The notes below the pieces were generated by a model. It was not told the origin of the DNA. It saw nothing but the letters and a program-made list of their open reading frames with translations, and searched no databases. DNA of 64,000 nt from Catonia carolina. Its lineage: Eukaryota > Arthropoda > Insecta > Hemiptera > Achilidae. Positions 46,941 to 58,077 of the stretch are shown here, piece by piece (position 1 is the first letter of the stretch; each line of letters starts with the position of its first letter). A program made the position numbers and the translations under genes. The stretch spans positions 82,905,969 to 82,969,968 of the forward strand of contig JAQMRL010000003.1 in the NCBI GenBank assembly GCA_035578175.1, read 5' to 3'.

Positions 46941-47516
46941 GCGTTGTTTAAGTCATCAGCCGAAAGGCTTATTTGAACCTGTAGAGGTTTTAATAAGTAA
47001 AACGAGGAGTAAGGTGGTTTACCATTGCCTTCCTCAATAATTGGAAATGTACGCTTATCAGCATGCCGGGCCCTCTGAAAAGCACATATTTTCCACTCTG
47101 CAAATGACACCTTCAATTCATTCATCGCAGGGTCTGGCTGCACAATGAAATTCATTACTTTCAGAGGAGATAACTCTGATTAGTGTCTTCTACACCTCTA
47201 CCTCTTCTGTTCTTAGATGATTAAGTCATTTAATTGGCTGAACATGTGATAAGAAACAGATTATTTATTTTAGCCTTGCAACGAACAAATTGAGTGTAAA
47301 TAATTTGATACTCCACATGTCTGTTAATGTCTGCGCCGGCCGCATTGGCGCAGTTGGTAACGTGCTCGCCTCTCATCATGCGGTCTTGGGTTCGAATCCC
47401 ATTCAGGCACGGCATATTTTCATACGTTACAAAAATCATTTCATCCTTCACCGTCTGCATTAGCAGTAATTGCAGAACAGTCAGACGTTAAACAAAAAAA
47501 AGTCTGTTAAGGGCAG
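46941..47516 (-). mobile_element. Family B retroposon with nested SINE C
   Basis: 11-bp TSD AATCATTAATT at 46930-46940 and 47517-47527. Its head end is interrupted at 47328-47501; GGGCAG at 47511-47516 is the remaining outermost part. Confidence 0.95.
47328..47501 (+). mobile_element. Family C SINE inside family B
   Basis: 9-bp TSD GTCTGTTAA at 47319-47327 and 47502-47510, both parts of the B element. A box GCATTGGCGCAGTTGG, B box GGGTTCGAATCCC, short A tail. Confidence 0.95.
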
Positions 47517-47549
47517 AATCATTAATTAGAACTATTAATTGTGTAAACA

Positions 47550-48640
47550 AATAATTGTTATAAGATTTAAATAAGTCTGTTTATTAATTATCTAACCAGA
47601 TCTCAAACAAACCTAGGCTTAGGTGTTACAATACGAAGCCAATATCTTTATTGGATACTGAGGAAACGGGTCACATGCTGACATTTTAGTTAAGATAGAC
47701 CCCCGTTAAATTGTACATGTATTATTACATGTATTAGTACTTAATAAATTAAAATATTAACTTAGTTTACTTAAGTGATCAAATTAGTCTATATATTAAC
47801 ATTACTTCTTTTAATGAAGTTGATTAATTATGAAATGTTCAACTCATTTACCCTAACATATCCTACTTTATAACACAGAAAGAAGTTCGTTTAAAGTTGT
47901 AAACATGTAGTTTTCAAATAAAAATTGAATAATTTTAAAACTAACCTAGTTTAAATAGCATAAACATTTGCATAAATACTAACATAATACACAACAGGAT
48001 TCCAATTATATATTATAAATAGGTTTTCTTGTAATTGTAAGTTAGGCTTATACGAGTCCTACTTTAGGCTCAACTATAACCTATGCCTGCCGTTTTAATT
48101 TCTAGACATAATGTAATCATGTATTACTCTGTTAACAAACCTGTTATCATACTATAGATTTACCTACTGGCTTTTTAATTATTCAATTTTAAAATCCTTC
48201 TTCATTTGTTCATATTATCACGTTAAATACTCGTATGTGTAACTTGACTTATGAACGTCATTTTACAAATAAACTCATTTATTTATTACCAGAACTGTTC
48301 ATCTCATATTTTTATTCATTTAACGAAGTTACCCGGTTAAAAAAATCTGATATTCATAAGATATAATTGCTTTCAAGCACACAAATGAATTATTACTTGG
48401 TAACAAAATGTTTATGTTATGTTCTTACAAGCGAAATATAATCAAGAAAAATATCGGTCAGTAAAATGCTTGTTGGTATAATTTATTTTACAAGTAAATT
48501 TCATCTTTTAGTCCTTTATTTTATTTTTATTTATTTATTTTATAATTGACCCTTTTTAGTAATAGGTTATTATATTGTGACACCTAAGCCTGGGTATATA
48601 AAAAAAATAAACAGACTTTCTTTAAATTCATAACAATTAA
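47550..48640. mobile_element. Possible DNA transposon with family H inverted ends
   Basis: 47550-47640 and 48573-48640 are family H repeats in opposite orientation with their GTGTTACA/TGTGACACC sides facing inward, separated by 930 bp of non-coding A+T-rich DNA. This could be one element with long inverted repeats, or two solo ends. I find no clear TSD. Confidence 0.45.
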
Positions 48641-48647
48641 TTATTAA

Positions 48648-49211
48648 CCCTTTCAGTACCAACGTCCGGACAGGACGTCGATATTTTTTACGTAGTCTAG
48701 TGATAACAACCGGTTTACGAACATCCGTAAGTTATGCCAACGTCCGGATAATTGAACCTTTCCAAAAAAACTTTTAAACAAAAATTAATGGAATAATGTA
48801 TTTTGAAACCGCCTCCGTGGTGTAGTGATTAGCACGCTAGCCTACAAAGTGAAAGGTTCCGGGTTCGATTCCCGGCTAGGGTCTGGAAAGTTTAACTCGT
48901 TAAAACCACCGTTAAGGTGCCAAAACCCACAGCAGTGTTGCTAATAATCAAGCTGTCGATGCAACTTTAAATGAACTAAAAAAAACTATTTTGAATATTT
49001 TTAGTTTTAGAACGAATTATGTTTTTTATGAACACAATAAAAATTAATTTTTAACAGGAAATTTTATTTTTCTGTAAAGTTGAAATTTTGGTCGGCAATG
49101 GCAGGCTTCCACCTGCAAGTTTTCGAAATAAGGGCACTTTTTGTACACCCTTGTTCAAATTAAATGATACTTTACACCAAACTTTTAAATATTGTTTCGG
49201 CACTGAAAGGG
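48648..49211. mobile_element. piggyBac-like non-autonomous element
   Basis: Flanked by TTAA at 48644-48647 and 49212-49215. The ends CCCTTTCAGTACC and (read inward from the right) CCCTTTCAGTGCC form a 13-bp inverted repeat with one mismatch. TTAA duplication with CCC ends is the hallmark of the piggyBac superfamily. AACGTCCGGA occurs at the left end and again at about 48739 as a subterminal repeat. No transposase frame. It carries a SINE insert. Confidence 0.92.
48809..48985 (+). mobile_element. Family D SINE inside the piggyBac-like element
   Basis: 9-bp TSD TATTTTGAA at 48800-48808 and 48986-48994. GTGGTGTAGTGATTAGCACG (A box) and GGGTTCGATTCCCGGC (B box) are intact. The head is Asp/Gly-tRNA-like, but the acceptor arms do not pair, so it is not a tRNA gene. 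Confidence 0.94.
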
Positions 49212-49237
49212 TTAATTTAAACAAAATTAGAAATTAC

Positions 49238-49775
49238 AATTATTGCCCGTAACAGGCAGGTGGAGTGTTAAATTATTTGCACTCGATCTGCTACTTCCAG
49301 GGCTAAAAAAGTAGTTCTGTTTCTTATCACATGGACAGCCTATTTCAAGACTCAAGGAATTAAGAACAGAAGAGGTGGAGGCGTAAAAGACACTAGTCAC
49401 AGCTGTTATCTCCTCTGAGAGTGATGAATTTCATCTTTATACAGCCAAACCCTATGGAAAATGAAATGAAGGTGTCATTTACAGGGTGGAAAGTAGGTGT
49501 TTCCGGTGATTCAGAGAGCCTGATACGCTGATAAGCTTATTTTTCCACTCAATGAGGAAGGAAATAACCTAAACCTGCGAATGTTATTGCACGAATACAC
49601 ATTCTTACGCATACAATAACCCGATATTTTTCAAATCTTTAAATCCTTCAATACATTCAAATATTATTCTTATATTACTCAAATATTCTTCTGATATTTT
49701 TCAAATTCTTCACTTCTCGTTTGACTTAGTAAATCCTCATGAGGTTCAAACCAATTTTTTGGCTGATGACCTAGT
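49238..49775 (+). mobile_element. Family B retroposon with A+T-rich insert
   Basis: Probable TSD AAATTAGAAATTA / AAATTAGAATTA at the edges. An unrelated piece at about 49570-49705 (repeats of ATATTTTTCAAAT) interrupts the body, after which CTTAGTAAATCCTC resumes B. Confidence 0.88.
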
Positions 49776-49911
49776 CAACAAATTAGAATTAATGATTAAA
49801 CTTACAGTGTTTAAAACACAATTAGATTAGTTTTTAATTTAATTAATACGAAAATTACGCTTAAGATAAACATAAATATTAAGAAGAAACTGTCTTTCAG
49901 AAATCAAAACA

Positions 49912-50095
49912 AGCCCATCGGGTTGGTCTATAGGTGAAGTCGTCGCCGCGAGTCAGCTGTTTAACAGCTAATTTTCGAAGACGAAGGTTCCTGGTCCAAA
50001 TCCTTGTAAAGGTAGTTAGTTATTTTTATACGGATGTGAATGCTAGATAGTTGTTACTCGTGTACTCTGATGGTTCGGGTTCATTAAATTAATCA
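49912..50095 (+). mobile_element. Family A SINE, 3'-truncated
   Basis: Head CCCATCGGGTTGGTCTATAG to GATGGTTCGGGTTCATTAAA. The tail half is missing. Confidence 0.85.
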
Positions 50096-50539
50096 TAATA
50101 TCTTCATTTCTTTTATAGTTTAGCACAACAATTTCATCCCAGCAGACTCTTCTTGATATCTGCTTATTGTCAGGGTTTAACATCATACATTAAAACTGGA
50201 AGAACCAAAGAACGATAAAACGTTAAAACGAAATTATTTTGCACTTTACAGACCAACCGTTTTCCTTAGATGTATACAAGCCTTTAAAATTTTTCCAATT
50301 TAATTTCTGTATTTTGTGATTGGACATAAGAGACGTCACATCCCAAAATAAATTAATGTATCTGTTGTAAAGTTTTACAATTCAAAACGATAAACAAAGA
50401 AACTCACACAAAATGCGTATGATATTCTAAATAAATTTGATCAATAAATATATGATTGTAATCCGTAAATACAAGTTCTATCATAACCATAAATATCTCA
50501 TAACTAAACAAAAAACTAAATAATTGCTGCATGAGGGAA
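50096..50539. other. No gene seen
   Basis: Spacer without recognised content. Confidence 0.4.
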
Positions 50540-51285
50540 ATATTTCAGTACGGACCTAGTTTACTGCTGGGTGACACCAATTTAACAACAAAACTAGACA
50601 TATTTTATTACAAAAAAATTGTCATATCATCAAAATCGATCAACCGGAAGTAATAGTTTATTGGTGAAATTTTCTCAAAAAAGGCTTCTGTGATTTTTTT
50701 AAAAACCCGGCTCAATAACTACATTTTTATGCTCCGCAAGGTAAATTAAGCGCCAAGTCTGCTGAAATTCTTGGGGCTGTGCTCTCGTGGTAATTTTTAT
50801 TTTAAGATTGCAGCCTTAATATCCATTTTATAGCTACAGTGTGTACAACAATTATAGTTGTGAAAAATAAAAAAACCTTCAACTTTTATGGCAAGCGTTT
50901 TTTTTTTTATAACGTTTATCGTCAATTAGTATTTCTGATTTTGCTCATCAAAATTGGTAAAAATTGGGGTATTTTAAGACTGCAGCCTTAATATGCATTT
51001 TAGGGCACAACTATACATTACTAAAGTTATAAAAAATTAAAAAACCTACAACTTTCATTTCAAGGACTTTTGATATAGCACTTAGTTTTGCGTTAATTAA
51101 TGATTTTCTGTATAATTAAGCCCGACAGAGGTTGAGTTCCATTTTGCGTCATTTACTCATGTTTAAAATTTGGTTATGTTTTACATTTAACATTAATCAC
51201 TCATGATTAAACATAGATTATATTGGACATTATTTACATTGCCAAGAAAAGTCGTGTGCGTGACACCAGTTTTTTAATTAGGGGA
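50540..51285 (+). mobile_element. Family F element, left end missing
   Basis: Contains ATCAAAATCGATCAACCGGA, the repeated 'TTTTAAGA..GCGGCCTTAATAT' blocks and the right end CCAAGAAAAGTCGTGTGCG with GACACCAG. Strongly diverged. Confidence 0.75.
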
Positions 51286-52423
51286 AGTTTTTATAAAAAT
51301 ATATGTATAGAGAAATTTTTATCAATGAGTATGATTGTAGAATAAAAAAAATATTTACAGCAATTTTTAAATTTAAATCACATAATTAATTGTGAACAAA
51401 ATGTTTTGACAGTTTTAAAGCACAATCTGAAATTCCGTTGTACGTACATGGGGTACGTGTACATTAAATACACGTGCTTGTATAGGGTTTACAAATTTAT
51501 GAAACAAGATAAAGTATTTTGTAGGTCGTTTGTACTTTTCGTGAAAATAACCGTAAAAAGGTGTTTTTTCTTGGTTTTATAAGTTGCACAATGATAAGTA
51601 AATACGACCTTTATATAAATAAACAAGTTTTTTAATCTTTCTCCTTTTGTACGAAAAAAATCCAAGTGACTTCTCTTACGTCGACAAATTAAGAAAAGGA
51701 TTAAAAATAAATAAATATAAATAAAAGTTTGGCAAGTATTTAGAAAAAAATACAGTCAGTGGCTTTTACTGTAATTTTTACAAGATAGTAAATACCTTGT
51801 TTATTTATTTATTTTATTTACTTTTTTACTTAGGGTCGTAAGGTTATCCGCTTCGAGGATTGCCGAAATTGTAGGTTTGTAATGTCAGGTAAATCGTAAA
51901 ATAATTTCACCTGATCTTTTGTACGTATCAAGATTTTTATCCTTTTCCCAATACTTTAATATTATTCTTCTTCATTTACTTATTAATCTACCGCCAGTTT
52001 AAATTCCTTTTAAATTCTTCTACTTTCCCATGAAATTATTTGTTCTATGTTTGCTTTATCGTTTGATAAATTTAAGCTATGTAAACAAATTTATTTATAA
52101 CGTAGACCTACCTGTTAATATTTCTTTTAAAAATTTACTCTGAATATCTCAGTACAGACGATTCCCGTGTCTTCCTCAGTGCCTTAATGATTATAATTTG
52201 ACTGTTGAAACAAATGACCCAGGTTTGATGTTTTTTTCGTCTTGAATTATTGCCTTATAAAATTTTTAATTTACAATTTTATTAATGATTTATACTTAAT
52301 CGTAATTACTAACCAGAATCGTTTACCACCTAAGCTACTTTTACTCCCAAATAGCTCGAATAAGCGAGTTTATACTGCACAAAGCTTTTTATTGTATAAT
52401 TTCCCTAAGATAAATATATGTAC
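51286..52423. other. No gene seen
   Basis: A+T-rich. An open plus frame at 52242-52478 runs by chance into family B. Confidence 0.45.
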
Positions 52424-52691
52424 CATTTCCAGGGCTACAAAAAATAGTTGTGTTTCATATTATATGTTTAGCCAGTAATATGGCTGAACTATTTGAATAC
52501 AGAAGAAGTAGAGGTGTAAAAGAGACTAGTTAGAATTATCTTCTCTGAAAGTACTGAATTTCACTCCACACCCAGACCCTGTGCGGAGTGAAGTGATGTC
52601 ATTGCAGGAACAATGTCATTTGCAGGTTGGGAAGTAGTTACTTTTCGGAGCGCCTGGCACGTTGATAAGCATACTTTTCCATTCAGTGAGT
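52424..52691 (+). mobile_element. Family B retroposon, central part
   Basis: From TTTCCAGGGCTACAAAAA to CCATTCAGTGAG, where a second B copy begins in mid-element. Confidence 0.85.
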
Positions 52692-53048
52692 TATTTACAC
52701 TCGATCTGCTAGTTCCAGGGCTAGAAAAAAATAGTTCTGTTTCTTATCAAATGGTTAGCCAATTATAACTGAAGCATTTAAGAACAGAAGAGATAGAGGT
52801 GTAAAGAACACTAGTCAGAGTTATCTCCTTTGAGAGTAATGAGTTCCATTATACAGCCAGACCTTGTAGTGAATAAAATAAAGGTGTCATTTGCAGGGTG
52901 GAAAGTAGGTGCTTTTCGAAGGTTCTGGCATGCTGATAAGCATAGTCTCAGTGAGAAAGGCAATAGTAAAACACCTCACTATTTGTTTTTACTTAGTAAA
53001 ACCTCAAGAGATTCAAACCAGCCTTCGTTTGTTGACCTAAACAAAAAC
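52692..53048 (+). mobile_element. Family B retroposon, head missing
   Basis: Starts TTATTTACACTCGATCTGCT and ends CCTAAACAAAAACAAAAA. Head-to-tail with the previous partial copy, as expected from unequal exchange or a deletion between two tandem copies. Frame 52830-53096 open. Confidence 0.88.
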
Positions 53049-53600
53049 AAAAATTTGGAAAAAACCATCCCCATTGAAATATGCTATATAAACTGAAGAT
53101 TATTCAAAATTAATTTCTGACAGAAACTGTTTGAATCCCCTACAAGTCATTTTTAATAATTATTACATTTTAATATAAGCATCTGATAGCTAATCACTGT
53201 GAATTTATTCGCAAAATAATACTTATTTATTCTTAACCGATAACAGTAACTCTATAGTCTTATTTTGCAGTGGTTTGTACCAGTGTTATTTACGAAATAA
53301 GATATGCACCTAAATAAATTTCCGTCGCCATAATGACCCTTCAAAATAAACTGAACTTCAATACGTCACCACCATAATAGTAACACTATCTAAATTTTAA
53401 TTCTATTATTTTATTTTCTTCGCAAAATCTCAATACGTCTTCTACTAATTTTATGTTTCTGACTTTTTGTAGAATACGGAAAGTGTCCATCATTTAAAAA
53501 TTTATTAAATCCGTTCGTATTGTTAAAACTAAACTTTGGTTTTACATCTATATTTTTGGTATTTCATGAGTTATCATAATGAAAATACACTTAACATATT
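53049..53600. other. No gene seen
   Basis: A+T-rich spacer. Confidence 0.45.
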
Positions 53601-54520
53601 TTTACTTTCTCTTGCCAATATGAATATATAGAAAGAAAAGTATTGTTTTCATGCCGATTTTTCGAAATCGAGTTTTCACCGGATCTACACGTTTTCAGAC
53701 CCCCTGAACCCAAAAAACATGTTTTTAGCGATTGGTCTGTGTGTGTGTGTATATATACAAAATATCTCAAGAACGGAACATTGTACGAACTTCAAACTTA
53801 AAACTTAAATTACATACCACTACCGGACCCGACACGAACATTTTCATCAAAATCGGTCAACCGGAAGTAGTAGTTTATTCGTGTAATTTTTCACTTTTTT
53901 GCAATTTTCTCAAAAACTGGTCCTACGATTTTTTTAAAAATCGCCTGGTTTTCTCAATTTTTTATGCTCTACAAGATAGAGCAGGCGCCATGTTTGCTGA
54001 AATTCTTGGTGAGGCCGTTTTCACGTAAAAAAAGTGTTTTTTTAAGATTACGGCTTAAATATAAATTTTAGCGCAAAAATTTATATAACAAAAAATGTAG
54101 AGAATTTAAAATTCTACAACTTTTATTTTTAACATTTTTTTGTATAACGCTTAGTTTAGCGGTAATTAGCGATTTTCTGTTTTTTGTTCACAAGAAAACG
54201 TGTGAAAAATCGATTTTTTTAAGATTTCGGCCTTAGTATGCATTTTACGACAAAAGAGTATATAATTAAATTTATAGGAAATTAAAAGATCTACAACTTT
54301 TATTTAGAGCATTTTCTCTACAGAGAGTAGTTTAGTGTGAAAGAGTGTTTTTCCGTATTTTAAAGCCAAACTGAGGTTGATTTTCATTTTGCGTCAATCA
54401 CTCATGATTAAAATAAGGTTATGTTTTTGAGGTTAGTTTTTTGTTTATTTCTAATGTTAGGTTTATTGTTAATTATTTGCATTGGCAAGAGAAAGTTGTT
54501 TGAGTGTTTCACACCAGATT
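53601..54520 (+). mobile_element. Family F element, full length
   Basis: ACTTTCTCTTGCC at 53604-53616 and its exact complement GGCAAGAGAAAGT at 54485-54497, then the shared hairpin end TGAGTGTTTCACACCAGA. Short (TG)n at 53738-53751. No coding frame of note. Confidence 0.88.
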
Positions 54521-55216
54521 TTTTTAAATCAATCGGATGCTTTGCCAATATTTTTTAAGTAATTAATGATACAGAGAAACGTTACTGATTTATTATTCAT
54601 GATTAAATAAAAGTAGAAATAATAAAATAAATTAACTATATTTTAAAGTTACAATAGTATTAGAAGTTGAAAATATTATTATAACTTGAACTGTTTCTTT
54701 CAAAATCGAGTGTTAATGTATTTTATGAGATACTTAACAGCGTCATAATTTACAATTAACTTCTTATATCGTTGCATTATCATAGATATAATCATAAGAA
54801 GCGACTATAGTTAACAATGCAATAATAATCACTTTTAAACCTCCTATAAGTTATTTGCACCTAACAAACATAAAGAAGAAAGTGCATTTATTATTTTGAG
54901 ACTATTTAATCAATGCATTTATGATGTTGTTATTAATACAATTCTTAAATATTTCATTGAAACGAGGAAAATAGATTTCTTAAAGGTCTTAGGTTAGTGG
55001 TTCATTTTGTATATAATTTATAGAATAATAGATAAACTATGCAACTAATCAGCTCGTTTAAAATTACATTACAAGTTTTATTGTTTTATTACATGGATTC
55101 AAGTGATCGACTTCTCGGTAACATCTTTGACTTTCCCCTCCTTCCCATACTTCTCCTTAAGATCTTTACATTTTCTGTTTTTCTTTTCTCTTAAATAAAC
55201 CTTCGTTTATAATTTT
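54521..55216. other. No gene seen
   Basis: A+T-rich spacer. Confidence 0.45.
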
Positions 55217-55300
55217 GTAACATCTAATCCCAGGTTCGTTTGGTATCTGGGTAATAAATAATAAACGGACCTTCTTTTAACTTATAACAAAATTATTTTT
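55217..55300 (+). repeat. Family H terminal repeat, single end
   Basis: TTGTAACATCTAATCCCAGG through GGTATCTGGGTAATAAATAA to TTTTAACTTATAAC. Its partner end is not seen. Confidence 0.6.
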
Positions 55301-55644
55301 TGACCTTTAATAATGCGACCAATATTACATAAGTTAAACATAAATGTTTAATTTCAATTGATATTAATATTTTTATTATTCCAAATTAAAAAATAATAAT
55401 ATAGTAAGTTATCAATTAATTTTATTCAAATATGTTTAAAAACGTGCCTAAAATTACGTTCGATTTATTCTGTCGTATAATTATTTTCTATCTGTTGTTT
55501 CTTTGTTAATTAAAATGGGAACTGTTCAATGCACAATTATTATTAAGTTGGATTGTAAATATGGACACTGTACGCGATTAAGATCTATCCCAAACATTTT
55601 GATTGTCGTATGTGATGCATATTATTTTTACCATTACTTAATTT
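55301..55644. other. No gene seen
   Basis: A+T-rich spacer. Confidence 0.4.
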
Positions 55645-55828
55645 TTTCTTTGTTTATTTAACGTCGTATCAACTACAGTGGTCATTAGCAACGACGTTGG
55701 GTTGTAACTGTAAAGGATGAAATGATTTTTTTGTAACGCATGAAAATATGCCGTGCCTGAGTGGGATTCGAACCCAAGACCGCATGATGAGAGGCGAGCA
55801 CGTTACCAACTACGCCAATGCGGCCGGA
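55645..55828 (-). mobile_element. Family C SINE, full length
   Basis: GGGATTCGAACCC (B box complement) at 55762-55774 and CCAACTACGCCAATGCGGCC (A box side) at the right edge. ATTACTTAATTTT and AATAACTTATTTT flanks are a loose TSD. Confidence 0.9.
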
Positions 55829-55873
55829 ATAACTTATTTTGTTATATTATTTTGACTTGGCATACATAATGTT

Positions 55874-56266
55874 TGCCCATAACAGACAGATGAAGTGTCA
55901 AATTATTTGCACTCAATCTGTTAGTTCCAGGGTTACAAAAATAGTTCTGTTTTTTTATCACATGATCAGCCAATCAAATGTCTCAATCATTTATGAACAA
56001 AAGAGGTAGATGTGTAAAAGACACTAGTCACTGTTATCTCCTCTGAGAGTGATGAATTACATTATACAGTCAGACTCTGTGGTGAATAAAGTAAAGGTGT
56101 CATTTGGAGGGTAAGAAATATGTGCTTTTCAGAGGGCCCCTGACATGCTGATAAGCATAATTTTCCACTCAGTGAGGAAGGCAATGGAAATTAACACCAC
56201 TCCTCGTTTTACTTAGTAAAACCTCTAGAGGTTCAAACCAGCCTTTCGGCTGATGACCTGAACAAC
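55874..56266 (+). mobile_element. Family B retroposon, full length
   Basis: Head TGCCCATAACAGACAGATG to CTGAACAAC, stem-loop CAGCCTTTCGGCTG at 56240-56253. ACATAA occurs at both edges. Confidence 0.9.
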
Positions 56267-56964
56267 ATAAATATAAATGTGTATTATTTTAAGTGATAAT
56301 AAAATTTATTTATTTAAACGAAGTTGTAAGTTTCAACTTTAAAAAATTATTTTAAATCGTTTGCGAGTTTTAAATTTTTCCCTACTTTTTGAAGTATTCA
56401 AAAATTACAACAAGAAGATTTGAATTTCTAGAAAAAATTAAAAAATTTGTAACTTTAACCTAATTAATTTCTTTAAGTTGGATATTTAATATAGCCTAAT
56501 TAACAACTCCATAATACGTTTGCAAAAGTACAGTATCGCCATTAACGAACGGGTTAATTGCTGTGAAGTTGAACCTTAAAATCAAAAGAGATCCAGGAAA
56601 AAGACCCCCACTACAGTTTAAATATCCTATTTATATGTATATTTTAGTTCTCAGGTCTAGGCCAGACAGGATGTAATTCAGACAGTTAATGCACTTCCCT
56701 TTGAAGTTTTCGGTTGAAATAAATAATACAGTATCATAATAGTAACAAACGCTTTCATGTCATGTTTTAATTATTTATTATTCTGTCTAATAAAATGCTG
56801 TTAATTAATATTAAAGTTTAAAACTTAATTTATCAAGACTTAATTAAATAAATAAATGTTTTAAGGGGTTTTATGGCATAATAAAAATAAAATAAAACTG
56901 ATCTCATGTTTATTTAGTATCTGTAGGTTAATAGCTGTAACAATCTAAAGTCTCTTACAGATAC
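56267..56964. other. No gene seen
   Basis: A+T-rich spacer. Confidence 0.45.
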
Positions 56965-57253
56965 TATTTTTGCATTTTGTTCAACTTAAGAGCAATAAGC
57001 AACCCCATGACCCAATGAGATGTATGACTTGTATGAGGTGTAGTTTTGCACAAACTCATGCCGGTGATTCCTGAGAAGTAAAGTTTATTGAACCCCAACC
57101 ATGAAAGTACACCGGTAACCACTGTCTAGTATTCAAATCCGTACAAAATTTTTACTAGGATTTGAACCGCGGAAACTTGGTCTCCAAAATCAGCTATTAA
57201 ACAGCTGAATGGTAGTATTAAACAGTGACTTTACCGCTAGACCATCCCGGTTT
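56965..57253 (-). mobile_element. Family A SINE, diverged
   Basis: Tail at left (GCAATAAGCAACCCCATGAC), B box region TTTGAACCGCGGAAACTTGG and head CTAGACCATCCCGGTTT at right. Several small deletions. Confidence 0.85.
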
Positions 57254-57762
57254 AAGAGATACCTACATGAAAAAATTGTTTCTTAAGCATTGTATTCCTA
57301 TTCTTTATTGGATTTAAAAACAGGTACTCTAAATTACAATTTGTGGTACCTTTCTTTAAATGTAGTAAACCTCTGATCATCCAAATTCTTAAATTTTAAT
57401 TCCAAATATTAATAAAAAATAATTTGTTAATCTAGTCTAGATATTTTTAATGTAGTATTTTTTTTTAAATTTATTTTATTTAGTAAAATATAGCTACATT
57501 AAAATTACAATTCATGACTATACTAAGTTATGTACAATATTTTAAACTAAATATACTTATACACAAAAACTCTTCTTCACAAAGAGTTCTCTCCGCGCAT
57601 AGGAGTATACAGAACAAAAACATTAATTCACTTAAATAATTATAACTACTATAAAATTACCAAGTTAAATACTAAGTTAAATTACTACTGTCAGTTAATT
57701 TACTAACAACCGGAAATTTTATTAGTGCTGAATATTACTGTTTAATAGCACGTTGAATTTGT
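57254..57762. other. No gene seen
   Basis: A+T-rich spacer. Confidence 0.45.
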
Positions 57763-58076
57763 TTTTTTGTAATCCCTAATGTGTGCGCGTTGCAATCTGT
57801 TCAATTCAGAACAATAAGCAACCCCATGACCCAATGAGATGAGGATGATGTGTATGACGTATAAATGAGGTGTAGTCTTGTACACACTCAGGTCAACCAT
57901 TCCTGAGAGAGTATGGTTTATTGAACCCCAACCATCAAAGAACACCGGTAACCACTGTCTACTATTCAAATCCGTATAAAAGTAACTACCTCTACTAGGA
58001 TTTGAACCAGGAACCTTCGTCTCCGAAAATCAGCTGTTAAACAGTTGATTTTGGTGACGACTTTACCTCTAGTTAG
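57763..58076 (-). mobile_element. Family A SINE abutting family F
   Basis: Complete tail and B box. The head stops at GACTTTACCTCTAG and family F begins two to six bases later. The missing head piece is not found beyond F. Confidence 0.9.
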
Positions 58077-58077
58077 T

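Noticed and set aside
47230..47460. 76-codon minus-strand frame as a gene
   Set aside because: It spans the junction of SINE C and retroposon B, so it cannot be an ancestral gene.
48829..48880. Functional tRNA gene
   Set aside because: A and B boxes are good, but the acceptor arms do not pair and the sequence continues as a SINE with a TSD. The same holds for the heads at 8880, 27207, 34580 and 47335.
56240..56262. C/D-box snoRNA motif (TGATGA) at the B 3' end
   Set aside because: The C box would need a purine before TGATGA, and no D box with terminal stem is present; the stem-loop fits a retroposon 3' recognition signal better.
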